From contig JARLGM010000049.1 of assembly GCA_031292755.1 (NCBI GenBank), positions 1 to 38,751 on the forward strand: a stretch of DNA of 38,751 bases, given 5' to 3'. Each line of letters begins with the position of its first letter. The stretch's first letter is position 1. Below, piece by piece: positions 1 to 8,587 of this stretch. The translations under genes were made by a program, and so were the position numbers. The notes beneath the pieces are model-generated. The model did not search any database and had not been told where the DNA came from. It saw only the letters and a list, made by a program, of their open reading frames with translations. The stretch is from Candidatus Sulfopaludibacter sp. Its GTDB lineage: Bacteria; Acidobacteriota; Terriglobia; Bryobacterales; Bryobacteraceae.

Positions 1-584
1 ACCCCGCCGATTTCACCGCCAACTTCAACCTGGGCGCGGTGATGCTCTCGCGCCTGGACGCGCCCGGAGCGGTCGCCATGCTGGAGACGGCTGTGGGCAT
101 CTCTCCCCAACGCGCCGACGCGCACAACATGCTGGGTCTGGCACTGGCCACCACCGGACGGTCCGCGGAAGCCACGGCGCAATATCGGATGGCCCTCGAA
201 ATCCAGCCGGACCTTGCTTCGGCGCGCTTCAACCTGGCCAACGCCCTGATGAAGAGCGGCCGGCTGGAGGAAGCCATTGCCGCCTATCGCCGGGTGCAGG
301 CCATCCAGCCGGACTTCGCCACGGTGCGCCAGCGCCTGGCGCAGGCGCTCACTGCGCTTGCCCGCCGGTTGAAAGCGGACGACCGCATTGCGGAAGCCGC
401 GGTAGATTGCCGCGAGGCCATTACACTCGATCCCGACGACGCGGAAGCCCATGGCGACCTGGGCGCGCTGCTCATCCTACAGGGCCGCCTCGCCGATGCG
501 CTCGCCGAACTCAACCGCGCGCTGGAACTGGATCCCGCGGACTTTGAAGCGCGCGAGAATCGCGACCTTTTGGTAAACCGGTAG
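1..584 (+). CDS. TPR-repeat protein, 3' part (start lies outside the window)
   Basis: The reading frame is open from base 3, with no stop before the window edge, and ends in TAG at 582-584. The translated part (about 193 residues) is almost entirely tetratricopeptide repeats of about 34 residues. Recognisable repeat cores are NMLGLALATTGRSAEATAQY, NLANALMKSGRLEEAIAAYR and DLGALLILQGRLADALAELN, each followed by an 'ALE-(I/L)-(Q/D)P' turn. TPR arrays form a superhelical scaffold for protein-protein contacts, so no enzymatic function can be assigned. A GTG at 39 is a possible internal start, but the TPR pattern continues upstream of it, so I treat the gene as truncated by the window. It converges on the minus-strand gene ending at 607, with only 22 nt between the two. 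Confidence 0.85.
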   Translation, partial: PADFTANFNLGAVMLSRLDAPGAVAMLETAVGISPQRADAHNMLGLALATTGRSAEATAQYRMALEIQPDLASARFNLANALMKSGRLEEAIAAYRRVQAIQPDFATVRQRLAQALTALARRLKADDRIAEAAVDCREAITLDPDDAEAHGDLGALLILQGRLADALAELNRALELDPADFEARENRDLLVNR

Positions 585-606
585 CCTTTTTGCGGCCGTG
601 TGCGAA

Positions 607-1378
607 TCAACGATAGAGCCGGATGCCGGGTGGTTTTTCGTAGCCTTGCGCCTTTTCGTAGAGCAGGGCTTCGCCGCCGCGTTTGTAATCCGCCAGAAGC
701 GCCTTCGCGACACGTGCTGTGATCTGCGCGTTCCGGTCCCCGGAGCGAGGCTTGCTGTTGGATTCCAGCCAGGCCACTACCGTGCCGGTCGACTCCCCTA
801 CTTCCTTCATAGCCAGAACCGCCGATGCCACGTGGGCCGGGACGGTAGTTTCGGCGACGAACTCCTCAAATGCCTTTCCGCTGTTCGGCCCGACAAACTG
901 GCCGGAGGCAAAGACCACGCCATCCAGGCTCACCTCCCACTTTCCGCGCACTCTGAAATTCCGCCAGACGTCCGGGACCGGCAAGCGTGCGCGGCGCGGC
1001 GTTCAGCACGGCTAACGGCACGGCAATGACACTTTTGCCAGGCATGGTTTGCAGCCTGGGCTGTTCCAGGGTCATGGATGTGACCGAAAAGACGGCCGCC
1101 TGCCCCTGGCTGTTGGTGACCAGCCAGCGGACGGCTATGGCTACGATGTTTTGCGGTGCGCGATTGGTGAGGGCCACGCCGTAGGGCAACCAGGCGTCCA
1201 GGATGGGCGAACGGGGGCCGCCCAACACCGCATCCACCTGTTCGAAATAGTCCGCGGAAGGCGCCCCGGCCACAATCACGTTGGAGACCCCGCATGGGGC
1301 TACAGTGACGGATTGCGCCATCACCCGGGCGCCCAGGAAAAGCCCGAGCAATACATATCGACCTGGACTCGACACCAC
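607..1378 (-). pseudogene. Secreted protein of unknown function, split by an apparent frameshift
   Basis: Two minus-strand frames look like one gene. The first, starting at 1378, begins with a signal peptide (MVSSPGRYVLLGLFLGARVMAQ, probable cleavage near VMA-Q) and runs through a hydrophilic beta-rich stretch to NAAPRTLAG near 985. The second is one base out of phase. It continues from about 984 (PVPDVWRNFRVRG...) to TAG/TGA near 607 and ends in KPPGIRLYR. Beyond the junction the first frame turns Arg/Gly/Cys-rich and stops at 866, which is typical of out-of-frame reading. A one-base insertion (or two-base loss) around 970-990 in a GC-rich run would join them into about 255 residues. It could be a true pseudogene or a sequencing error. 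I do not recognise the family. It follows pyrD by 67 nt on the same strand. Confidence 0.55.
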
Positions 1379-1445
1379 TCCAACCGCAATTTTAGCCCGC
1401 GGGTCAGGTTCGATCCCATAGCCCTTTCGGACAGCCGCGTCTCAA

Positions 1446-2366
1446 TTACAAGTGCAGAGTCCCCACCAGATCGCGGACATTTCCGAGGCCTTCGCTGCGC
1501 AGAAAAGCGCCCAACTCCGCGGCGACGCGCGCCGGCGATGCCGGGTCCCAGAATGTAGCGGTGCCCACTTCCACGGCACTGGCGCCGGCGATCAGAAACT
1601 CGGCCGCGTCCTCGCCATTGGCGATGCCGCCCAAACCGATCACCGGAATCTTCACGGCACGCGCGGCCTGGCACACCAGGCGCAGGGCGATGGGCTTGAT
1701 GGCCGGCCCAGAGAGGCCGCCAAAGCCGGCTCCGATGCGCGCCCGGCGCGTGTGCGGGTCGATGGCCAGCGCGACGAACGTGTTTACCAGGGAGATGGCG
1801 TCCGCGCCGCTCGATTCCGCGGCCTGTGCCAGCGGCTCGATGGCGCTCACATTGGGAGAAAGCTTCACGACAACCGGCCGCCTGGCCACGCGTTTGACGG
1901 CAGACACCACTTCACTCAGCAGGGCCGGATCGCTGGAGAAGAAGATCCCGCCGTGCGTGGTGTTGGGGCAGGACACGTTCAGCTCGTAAGCCGCCAGGCC
2001 GGCATGATCGTCCAGCACGCGCACCACTTCGACGTAGTCTTCCATCCGATATCCGAAGATATTGGCGAATACGGCGGTGCGCAGTTTGGACAGATCCGGC
2101 AGCTTCTCTTTTACGAAGGCCCGCACCCCGATATTCTGCAGCCCGATGGAATTGATCATGCCTCCGCCGGTTTCCAGCAGACGAGGCGGCGGGTTGCCTT
2201 CAATGGGCTCGCGCGACAACCCCTTGACCACCAGTCCACCGAGCGCGTCGAGGTCCACCTGCGATGCGAATTCAACGCCGTAGCCGAACGTGCCCGATGC
2301 CGCCAGCACGGGATTGCGCAGCGCGATGCCGCAGATGGACGTGGCCAGCCGTGAGTCTTCGCTCAC
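1446..2366 (-). CDS. pyrD: Dihydroorotate dehydrogenase, class 1B catalytic subunit
   Basis: Oxidises dihydroorotate to orotate in de novo pyrimidine synthesis. The 306-residue length, the early motif GIALRNPVLAASGTFGYG (residues 13-30) and the catalytic cysteine in NVSCPN (C133) fit the FMN-containing class 1B enzyme, which normally pairs with PyrK. PyrK is not in this window. Later FMN/substrate motifs include SLVNTF, GAGFGGLSGPAIKP and a phosphate-binding IPVIGLGGI. The frame stays open far upstream, but that extension reads inside the preceding gene and lacks family similarity. I chose GTG at 2366, which forms a GTGA overlap with the stop of the upstream phosphatase-like gene, so the two are probably translationally coupled. 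Family assignment is firm; the subclass is inferred from the Cys base and length. Confidence 0.93.
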   Translation of the reverse strand: MSEDSRLATSICGIALRNPVLAASGTFGYGVEFASQVDLDALGGLVVKGLSREPIEGNPPPRLLETGGGMINSIGLQNIGVRAFVKEKLPDLSKLRTAVFANIFGYRMEDYVEVVRVLDDHAGLAAYELNVSCPNTTHGGIFFSSDPALLSEVVSAVKRVARRPVVVKLSPNVSAIEPLAQAAESSGADAISLVNTFVALAIDPHTRRARIGAGFGGLSGPAIKPIALRLVCQAARAVKIPVIGLGGIANGEDAAEFLIAGASAVEVGTATFWDPASPARVAAELGAFLRSEGLGNVRDLVGTLHL

Positions 2367-3829
2367 GCCAGCGCCTCCGCCAGAACGCGTCCCATGCTGG
2401 AAGACGGGTCCGCCACGCCAAGGGCGCGCGCCAGAGTGGGCGCCACATCCACCGCTTCCACGGTCCGATCGAAAATGCCCGGGCGGAATTGCGGCCCATA
2501 AAAGCACAAAGGCACACGCACGTCGTAGTTGTACAGCGAACCGTAGGAGATGCCCCAGCTCTGCCCGAAATTCTCCACGTACCCGGGCTGGTAGGAGACC
2601 ATCAGATCGCCGGAGCGCCGGGAGTGGAAACTGTTGCGGAGGCGGCCGAGCCAGCCGTTCTTCGCCGAAGACGCCCCTTCCGCGGTGAAGAAGTCCGCCA
2701 CCGGGGGTTGGTCCAGCAACGCATGACCCGCGGCCTTGCGAATCTCCTCGGCATCGCGGAATCCGGCGCTGTCCAGATAGAGGAATGGATACAGGAATTT
2801 TTCGACGCGTCCGAGTCCGCGGGCAGCCAGCGCGGTATCGATCTTGCGCGCCAGGGCTTCGCCGTCCACCGCCATGCGAGCGCGCGTTCCGGCCGCCGGC
2901 GCGTCCGGCGCACCGTGGGCGCCCATCACCGCCAGGTTGAAGCCGGCATCGCCGTGCGAACGAGTCAACTGCGTGAGCAGGGCTTCCAGACGGCGGTCCA
3001 GGTGCAGCACCAGTTGTTCCATCAGCGGATTGCGGGCGCCGGTCTCATATCCCAGTAGTTCGGTAGAGCTTTCGATGACGCACAGCACGTCCTGCGAGTT
3101 CTTCTGCCCCAACCCCTCGGCCGTAATCAGTTCACCCACGAAATCGAAGAGGGTGTCTTGCGCGAAAGGCGAGGCTTTGTAAAGCGCCAGAAACTGCTCC
3201 GGATGCTTGGGATCGTAGGTCAAGGTGCGCAGCGCCGGTGCATCGGCACGGACGCCAGGCACCACCCAGCGGGCGTCGTGCAGCTTTTCGATCGACTTTC
3301 GGTCATTGTACGGCTGGAGCCAGAAGGGCGCGTCACCGTTCGTCTGGAACTGGCCGCGATCGTCCATCCAGTAGAAATCGGCCTTCTGGGTGCCGGCAAA
3401 CAAACGGGCATGCATGGGATTCAGAGCGACGGCCGAAACGTTGCAACTGGATTCGGCGGCCTCGGACATCAGAGTGCCGGCCAAGAGTGCCTCGTCGCTG
3501 GCGTGAACCCGGGTTTTGGTAGCCCGTTCGTACCAGGAATCGGCTACAATCCCGTGCTGAGCGGGCCAGGCGCCGGTAGTGAGAGTAGCCAGAGCGGTGC
3601 TGGTGAAGCCGCTCGCCAGGTGACGGCAGTCGGGGAACCAGGCACTTTTGTCTAAAAGCTTACGAAACCCGCCCGCAGTCATTTGGGGCATCAAGGAGTC
3701 TACGTAATCCGGGCGGAATTGCTCTAGTACTAGTATTACCAATAATTTAGGCCGAACCGCACCCGCCAGGTGCCGGGCGGCGAGGCCAGCGAGCAGGCCA
3801 CTTACGAATTCCCGTCGGCAAATCCCCAT
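2363..3829 (-). CDS. PafA-like alkaline phosphatase/phosphodiesterase homologue, probably metal-site deficient
   Basis: A 488-residue protein of the type I phosphodiesterase/alkaline phosphatase superfamily. It begins with a twin-arginine-like export signal (CRREFVSGLLAGLA, residues 4-17), so it should be periplasmic. The fold landmarks can be followed: VILVLEQFRPDY (31-42), FTSTALATLTTGAWPAQHGI (75-94, probable nucleophile position T76), SSTELLGYETG (254-264), MGAHGAPDAP (302-311) and YGSLYNYDVRVPLCFYG (429-445). In active relatives these sites normally read VDQ-x-x-x-DY, SSTD-x-x-GH, ADHG and HG-x-x-Y-x-YDTHVP. Here the metal ligands are replaced by E36, E257, Y261, A304, Y429 and R438. Catalysis by the usual two-zinc site is therefore doubtful (inference from remembered family motifs). 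It is followed by pyrD with a 4-nt overlap. Confidence 0.8.
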   Translation of the reverse strand: MGICRREFVSGLLAGLAARHLAGAVRPKLLVILVLEQFRPDYVDSLMPQMTAGGFRKLLDKSAWFPDCRHLASGFTSTALATLTTGAWPAQHGIVADSWYERATKTRVHASDEALLAGTLMSEAAESSCNVSAVALNPMHARLFAGTQKADFYWMDDRGQFQTNGDAPFWLQPYNDRKSIEKLHDARWVVPGVRADAPALRTLTYDPKHPEQFLALYKASPFAQDTLFDFVGELITAEGLGQKNSQDVLCVIESSTELLGYETGARNPLMEQLVLHLDRRLEALLTQLTRSHGDAGFNLAVMGAHGAPDAPAAGTRARMAVDGEALARKIDTALAARGLGRVEKFLYPFLYLDSAGFRDAEEIRKAAGHALLDQPPVADFFTAEGASSAKNGWLGRLRNSFHSRRSGDLMVSYQPGYVENFGQSWGISYGSLYNYDVRVPLCFYGPQFRPGIFDRTVEAVDVAPTLARALGVADPSSSMGRVLAEALA

Positions 3830-3840
3830 GAAAAAAGAGT

Positions 3841-3869
3841 TTATCAGACAACGGAACTGGTGTTATAGT
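3841..3869 (+). promoter_or_regulatory. Putative sigma-70-type promoter for the HTH gene
   Basis: TTATCA (3841-3846, 4 of 6 matches to TTGACA) is followed after exactly 17 nt by TATAGT (3864-3869, 5 of 6 matches to TATAAT). This lies in the AT-rich 110-nt gap between the divergent genes starting at 3829 and 3940. The implied start of transcription near 3876 would leave a leader of about 64 nt before the ATG at 3940. It is a pattern match only. Confidence 0.4.
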
Positions 3870-3939
3870 GTTACCTTATTTACAACTTTTTATCCGCATT
3901 CCTAAATTCCCGCCGGGTGAGCGGTGGAGAGGCAGGTAG

Positions 3940-4260
3940 ATGAAAGAGGACACCAGCATCCTCGGCTTGGCCACGATTCGTAGAAATCGGGGTGTATCCC
4001 TAGAGGAAATCGCACAGGCTACCAAGATCAGCGTCCGTTCCCTGGACGCGATCGAACGGGGGGATTTTCGTAAGTTACCCGGAGGAATTTATAACACCAG
4101 CTACATCCGCCAGTATGCGCGCGCCATCGACTACGACGAGAGCATACTCCTGGATTTCTACCAGCGGCAGATGGCTGGCGAGGCGCCTCGCACGGCGGCG
4201 CAAAACGGCAAAGGCAACTTCGGCGGATTCCGTCCGGCGTCAACCATCGCGGGATCCTAG
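3940..4260 (+). CDS. Small helix-turn-helix protein with a RodZ-type N-terminal HTH
   Basis: A 106-residue protein whose residues 8-80 match the RodZ/HTH_25 class: GLATIRRNRGVSLEEIAQAT forms the first helices, and SVRSLDAIERGDFRKLPGGI with SYIRQYARAIDYD are the hallmark segments of this family. In RodZ this domain is cytoplasmic and binds MreB, followed by a transmembrane helix and a periplasmic domain. Here the protein ends after a short Gly/Ala-rich tail with no membrane segment, so it is either a DNA-binding regulator or a soluble RodZ-like adaptor. ATG at 3940 is preceded by a purine-rich GAGAGGCAGG. It diverges from the phosphatase-like gene and converges on the membrane acyltransferase gene. 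Confidence 0.75.
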   Translation: MKEDTSILGLATIRRNRGVSLEEIAQATKISVRSLDAIERGDFRKLPGGIYNTSYIRQYARAIDYDESILLDFYQRQMAGEAPRTAAQNGKGNFGGFRPASTIAGS

Positions 4261-4273
4261 TCTTCTGCTATAG

Positions 4274-5386
4274 CTACACCCGCAGGAACACACTGCGGCG
4301 ATACATCCAGAACAGCACCAGCCAGTAGACCAGCAGCACGGCCGTTCCGCGGAGCAGGGGTTCGAGCCCGGTGCCCAGAAACTGGAAGAAGTGCCGGCCC
4401 AGGTGGATGCGGAAAGAATCGATGATGAAACGCTCCCAAAGGTGGGCCATGAGGTAAGCGGCCATGGAGTTCATCCCGATCACCACCAGCGGGAAGGACC
4501 ATTTCCGCCATCCCTTGATTTCGATCAGCCAGCAGAAAGCCGCCAGAAAAAGAAAGCAGAGGCCGCCGCTGAAAAGTGTCCACGCCGGGGTCCAGATGCG
4601 TTTGACGATGGGGCAGATTCCGGCGAAGTGGAGCAGCAGCCCGGCGGCGATTCCGAAGGCGCCGGCCAGAATCAACCGCCGCATGGGAATCCGCGGTGCA
4701 GCGGCAGAGAGCCACCGGCCGGCCGCCAGCCCGAGAATCATAGTGCCCAGCGTAGGGATGAAGCTCAGGGTGAGGTAGCCTCCGCTATTGGCGACAAACG
4801 GCGCGGTGCGGGGGAACAGGTTGAGGAACCACTGGTCGAAGGCATTACCGAAATTGGCGTCCTTGGCCCAATGCGCGCCGAAACCGCCGGAGACCGGATA
4901 CAGCGCCCACGCCAGCCAGTATGCGAACAGAATGCCGGCGAATGCGCCCCACTGCCAGCGCGGCGAACGGAAGGCGAGCAGGAACAGGAACGGATAACCG
5001 AGACCGATCTGCGTAAGGGTGTCTTCAAAGGTGAAGTAGGTGCGCTCGGAATGAAGCGATCGCAGGAAGATGCCCAGGGCCACCAGCACCAGCGCGCGCC
5101 ACAGGGCGTGCGCCAACATGCGGCCGAAGGTGCCCCCTTTGGCCAGCCGGCGGGCCACAGAATACGGCACCGCGACACCGACCAGAAACGAGAAGCCCGG
5201 CTGGATGGTATCGTGCAGCGAGCAGCCGGCCCAGGCTACATGGGTCTGATGGTAGGCCAGAAAGGCCCAGAAGCTGTTGCCCGGGAAGGCCTGGGCCACA
5301 CGCGAAAGCTGTACCACTTCGGCCATCATGAGCAGCATCACCAGGCCGCGATAGGCGTCCACGGCGGTATTGCGGGTCGTCTGCAC
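4274..5386 (-). CDS. DUF5009 / NagX / HGSNAT-like multi-pass membrane acyltransferase
   Basis: A 370-residue integral membrane protein with about ten hydrophobic segments. It opens with [17 protein letters not shown], the signature start of the heparan-alpha-glucosaminide N-acetyltransferase-like/DUF5009 group (D-x-x-RG-L in the first membrane helix). It carries [19 protein letters not shown] (residues 58-76) and ends with [15 protein letters not shown] and a basic tail. Relatives are thought to move acetyl groups across the membrane onto sugars; the substrate here is unknown. The start is GTG at 5386, with GGGAGGT about 8 nt upstream. It diverges from the M14 peptidase gene with only 33 nt between them, so both promoters must share or overlap that gap. 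Confidence 0.8.
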   Translation of the reverse strand: MQTTRNTAVDAYRGLVMLLMMAEVVQLSRVAQAFPGNSFWAFLAYHQTHVAWAGCSLHDTIQPGFSFLVGVAVPYSVARRLAKGGTFGRMLAHALWRALVLVALGIFLRSLHSERTYFTFEDTLTQIGLGYPFLFLLAFRSPRWQWGAFAGILFAYWLAWALYPVSGGFGAHWAKDANFGNAFDQWFLNLFPRTAPFVANSGGYLTLSFIPTLGTMILGLAAGRWLSAAAPRIPMRRLILAGAFGIAAGLLLHFAGICPIVKRIWTPAWTLFSGGLCFLFLAAFCWLIEIKGWRKWSFPLVVIGMNSMAAYLMAHLWERFIIDSFRIHLGRHFFQFLGTGLEPLLRGTAVLLVYWLVLFWMYRRSVFLRV

Positions 5387-5419
5387 GGCAGCACCTCCCT
5401 GTGGCGATAGAATAACTCA

Positions 5420-7753
5420 GTGCGCACCCGTAAGCTTGCCCTCCTCCTGTTTGTCTGTTCGGCTTTCGCCGCCGTGCCGACGCCCAAAAGTTATTTTGGA
5501 CACGAAATCGGTGAAGACAAGACCGTCCTCGACTGGGACAAGGTGGTGGGCTACTTTCAATTGCTCGCCAAATCCAGCGACCGCATCCAGGTGGCAGAAC
5601 TGGGCAAGACCGCGGACGGGCGGCCGTTCATCGCCGCCACCATCGCCGACCCGGAGACGCTGAAGCACCTGGACCGCTACATCGCCATCCAGCAGCGGCT
5701 GGCGGATCCGCGCAAGACCACCCCGGCCGAGGCCGAGCGGCTATTCGGCGAAGGCAAGACGGTGGTGCTGCTGACCTGCTCGATACACGCCACCGAAATC
5801 GCCTCCACGCACACGGCGGTAGAGTATGCGTACCGCCTGATCGCGCAGGACAGCCCGCACAATCGCGCCATTCTGAAGGACACCATCCTGCTGCTGGTGC
5901 CCTCGTTGAATCCCGACGGCGTGGATATTGTGACGCGGTGGTACCGGAAGACCCTGGGGACGCCGTTCGAAGGCTCCAGCCCGCCCGAGTTGTATCAGAA
6001 GTATGTGGGACACGATAACAATCGCGACTGGTACATCTTCTCGCAGCCGGAAACGCGCCACACCATTTCCAAACTGCACAACGTGTGGCACCCGGAGATC
6101 GTCTACGACGTGCATCAGCAGGCGCCGAATGCCAGCCGCATCTTCGTTCCACCATGGCTCGACCCGGTGGAGCCGAACATCGACCCCATCCTGATGCAGG
6201 AGATGAACATGTTCGGCACCATGATCGCGACGGACCTGACCGCTGCCGGCAAGACGGGAGTATCCATTCACGCGGCCTACGATTTCTGGACACCCTCGCG
6301 GCACTACCAGGCGTTCCACGGCGGATTGCGGCTGCTAACCGAATCGGCCAGCGTACGGATTGCGTCGCCGATCACGCTGACGGCCGACCAGATCGCGCAG
6401 ACGGCGCTGGGCTACAATCCGCGCGAGCGATCGTGGAACTATCTGGAGCCCTGGCTGGGCGGCGAGTGGCACCTGAGGGACATCGTGGAGTACCAGTTGA
6501 TCGCGTTCGATTCGGTGCTATACAACGCCGCCCTGCACCGCGACGAACTGCTGCGCAACTTCTATAAGGTGGCGGAGCGGCAGGTGGCGCGCAATCAGCC
6601 GTGGGGCTTTGTGATTTCAGCCGACCAGCGCGACCCGGGCGCCGCGCGGAAGATGCTGGAGACGCTGCGCTTCGGCCAGGTGGAGATCGGCAATGGCGCG
6701 GACGGCAGCGCGGTGATTCCGATGCATCAGCCATACAGCGGATGGGCCAAGAGTCTGCTGGAGCGGCAGCACTATCCGGAAGACCGGATGTACCCCGGGG
6801 GTCCGCCCAAGCGGCCGTACGACGTGACGGCGCACACCCTGCCGCTGTTGATGGGCGTGGAGGTGAAGCCCGTGGATGCCGCGGTTCCGTTTTCGGGCGA
6901 ATGGCAGGCGCCGGCAGCGAAGACCGGCCCGCTGCTGGCTGCGGCGGACACCGATTCGTGGATGGCGGTGAATCGCACATGGGCGCAGGGACGCAGCGTA
7001 TGGCGCAATCCGGCCAACGGCGATTTTTCGCTGGAGGCGCACGCGGGATGGCGGGAGATCAAGCGTCCGCGCATCGGCCTGTATCAGCCCTGGACCGCGA
7101 ATATGGACGAAGGTTGGACGCGCTGGCTGCTGGAGAACTTCGGCTTCGCGTACACCACGGTGCGTAATGCGGACGTGCAGGCGGGCAATTTGAAGCAGAA
7201 ATTCGACGTGATGGTCTTTGCCGATCAGCCGGCGGGCAGCATCGAAAACGGCAATGCCGCCCGCCAGATGCCGGCTGAGTATGTAGGCGGAGTGGGCGAC
7301 AAGGGTCGCGACGCTCTTAAGGCATTCGCCGCCTCGGGCGGGACGCTGGTGTTTTTGAACGGCGCCGGCGATTATGCCATTTCGCGGCTCGGCATTGCGG
7401 CTAAGAATGTGACGGCGGGCGTGGATCCCAACGAATTCTACTCGCCAGGGTCACTGCTCAACGTCAGGCTGGATACGCGCAGCCCGCTGGCGTATGGCGT
7501 GCCGGCGGAACTGGCCATCTGGAGCGAGCGCAGTCCGGCGTGGGATACGCAACTGCCGGCGGTGGCGCGCTATCCCGATTCCGGTTTGCTGGCATCGGGC
7601 TGGCTGGTTGGAGAGAAGACGATCGCGGGGCGGGCGGCGCTGCTGGATGCTCCCCTTGGCTCGGGGCATGTCATCTTGTTCGGCATGAGGCCGCAGTACC
7701 GGGCGCAGAGCTACCTCACGTTCAAGCTCTTTTTCAACGCCCTGGTGTATTAA
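5420..7753 (+). CDS. Secreted zinc carboxypeptidase, M14 family, with a C-terminal GATase1-like domain
   Basis: A 777-residue exported peptidase. Residues 1-18 form a signal peptide (RTRKLALLLFVCSAFAA). The M14 catalytic set is intact: HATE (H123, E126) and H232 (YDVHQQ) as zinc ligands, HDNNRDW (198-204) for substrate binding and E308 in LLTESAS as general base. Residues from about 545 to the end (RIGLYQPWTANMDEGWTRWL..., then DVMVFADQ and a final GHVILFGMRPQYRAQS) resemble the flavodoxin-like glutamine-amidotransferase fold found at the C-terminus of large bacterial M14 proteins. The natural substrate is unknown. The start is GTG at 5420, chosen because it places the signal peptide at the N-terminus; no good Shine-Dalgarno precedes it. 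The PEP-CTERM gene follows on the same strand. Confidence 0.88.
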   Translation: MRTRKLALLLFVCSAFAAVPTPKSYFGHEIGEDKTVLDWDKVVGYFQLLAKSSDRIQVAELGKTADGRPFIAATIADPETLKHLDRYIAIQQRLADPRKTTPAEAERLFGEGKTVVLLTCSIHATEIASTHTAVEYAYRLIAQDSPHNRAILKDTILLLVPSLNPDGVDIVTRWYRKTLGTPFEGSSPPELYQKYVGHDNNRDWYIFSQPETRHTISKLHNVWHPEIVYDVHQQAPNASRIFVPPWLDPVEPNIDPILMQEMNMFGTMIATDLTAAGKTGVSIHAAYDFWTPSRHYQAFHGGLRLLTESASVRIASPITLTADQIAQTALGYNPRERSWNYLEPWLGGEWHLRDIVEYQLIAFDSVLYNAALHRDELLRNFYKVAERQVARNQPWGFVISADQRDPGAARKMLETLRFGQVEIGNGADGSAVIPMHQPYSGWAKSLLERQHYPEDRMYPGGPPKRPYDVTAHTLPLLMGVEVKPVDAAVPFSGEWQAPAAKTGPLLAAADTDSWMAVNRTWAQGRSVWRNPANGDFSLEAHAGWREIKRPRIGLYQPWTANMDEGWTRWLLENFGFAYTTVRNADVQAGNLKQKFDVMVFADQPAGSIENGNAARQMPAEYVGGVGDKGRDALKAFAASGGTLVFLNGAGDYAISRLGIAAKNVTAGVDPNEFYSPGSLLNVRLDTRSPLAYGVPAELAIWSERSPAWDTQLPAVARYPDSGLLASGWLVGEKTIAGRAALLDAPLGSGHVILFGMRPQYRAQSYLTFKLFFNALVY

Positions 7754-7818
7754 GGGTAGCGGCTAAAGGAAATTCGCGCTCCACCCGATAGATGGGGTGA
7801 GTGAGGACTTCCTTTACC

Positions 7819-8514
7819 ATGACTGGAAAAACGATTCGATTGGCAGCCGCGATGATCGCCTGTGCGGGAATCGCGGCCGCAAGCACCCTCAGTTTCGGCC
7901 TGGGCGGCGACCCGAATCAATACTATACGTTTACGCCTATCGGCGCGCAGGCCGGCGTCATCGATACCGAACCGGTTGGTCCCTATCCTGGCTGGCTGGG
8001 TCAGAATACCGCGGCCGACAGCAACCTTCTTTTTTGCATCACCTTCCTGAAGACCGCGAACTGGGGCGGCACTTACTCGGGCACGACCGCCGCGCCCTCC
8101 ACTCCGCAACAACTCCAGGCCGCCTACCTGGGAGCGGAACTGGTGAACCTGGGAGGCGGGCACGCCACCCTGGCCGAAAAAGGGGCTATCTCCATGGCGA
8201 TCTGGCAGATTACCGATCCCACGCCCGGCGATGTTCCGCGCGATCCGGCGGCTCAATCGTATGTGGCGGACGCGCTGCACGCCTATAGCGGCGGCATGCT
8301 CAGCGCGGCCGATTTCCCCAATTCGCTGATTCTGATCCCAAACGATCCCTCCATCCAGGAATTCTTGGTTGCGGGAGCCAGTAATCCAGTTTTTCCCACC
8401 CTGCAACTGCAATCGGAGATTTCCGGCGTTCCGGAGCCGGGAACCATCGTTCTGCTTCTGGCGGGTGCGGGCTTGATCGGGATCAACCGCTGGCGGCGGC
8501 TGACGCGGCGTTAG
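7819..8514 (+). CDS. PEP-CTERM sorting-domain protein
   Basis: A 231-residue secreted protein. It starts MTGKTIRLAAAMIACAGIAAAS (signal peptide) and ends with VPEPGTIVLLLAGAGLIGIN followed by an Arg-rich RWRRLTRR tail. That is the exact architecture of PEP-CTERM proteins: PEP motif, membrane helix and basic cluster, processed by an exosortase and usually linked to exopolysaccharide secretion. The middle (about residues 25-200) is a hydrophilic domain without a recognised family. It contains the stretch EKGAISMAIWQITDPTPGD, which resembles thioester/Cys-containing surface adhesin-like domains only loosely. ATG at 7819 is preferred over the in-frame GTG at 7801 because it starts directly before the signal peptide and has GAGG at 7803-7806. 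No exosortase gene is visible in this window. Confidence 0.8.
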   Translation: MTGKTIRLAAAMIACAGIAAASTLSFGLGGDPNQYYTFTPIGAQAGVIDTEPVGPYPGWLGQNTAADSNLLFCITFLKTANWGGTYSGTTAAPSTPQQLQAAYLGAELVNLGGGHATLAEKGAISMAIWQITDPTPGDVPRDPAAQSYVADALHAYSGGMLSAADFPNSLILIPNDPSIQEFLVAGASNPVFPTLQLQSEISGVPEPGTIVLLLAGAGLIGINRWRRLTRR

Positions 8515-8571
8515 GTAGAAAAGGACCGAGCTTTCCGAATCCTGTCGGAATCGTATACACTCATTGGATTC

Positions 8572-8577
8572 AGGAGG
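8572..8577 (+). promoter_or_regulatory. Ribosome binding site deciding a TTG start
   Basis: A perfect AGGAGG lies 10 nt before TTG at 8588. It argues against the longer in-frame TTG at 8564, which begins upstream of this site and would put extra hydrophilic residues ahead of the signal peptide. Confidence 0.6.
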
Positions 8578-8587
8578 TTGGTTACAT

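Noticed and set aside
2367..2507. N-terminal extension of PyrD by 47 residues
   Set aside because: It overlaps the C-terminus of the phosphatase-like gene in another frame and lacks family similarity. GTG at 2366 gives the standard length and a GTGA coupling.
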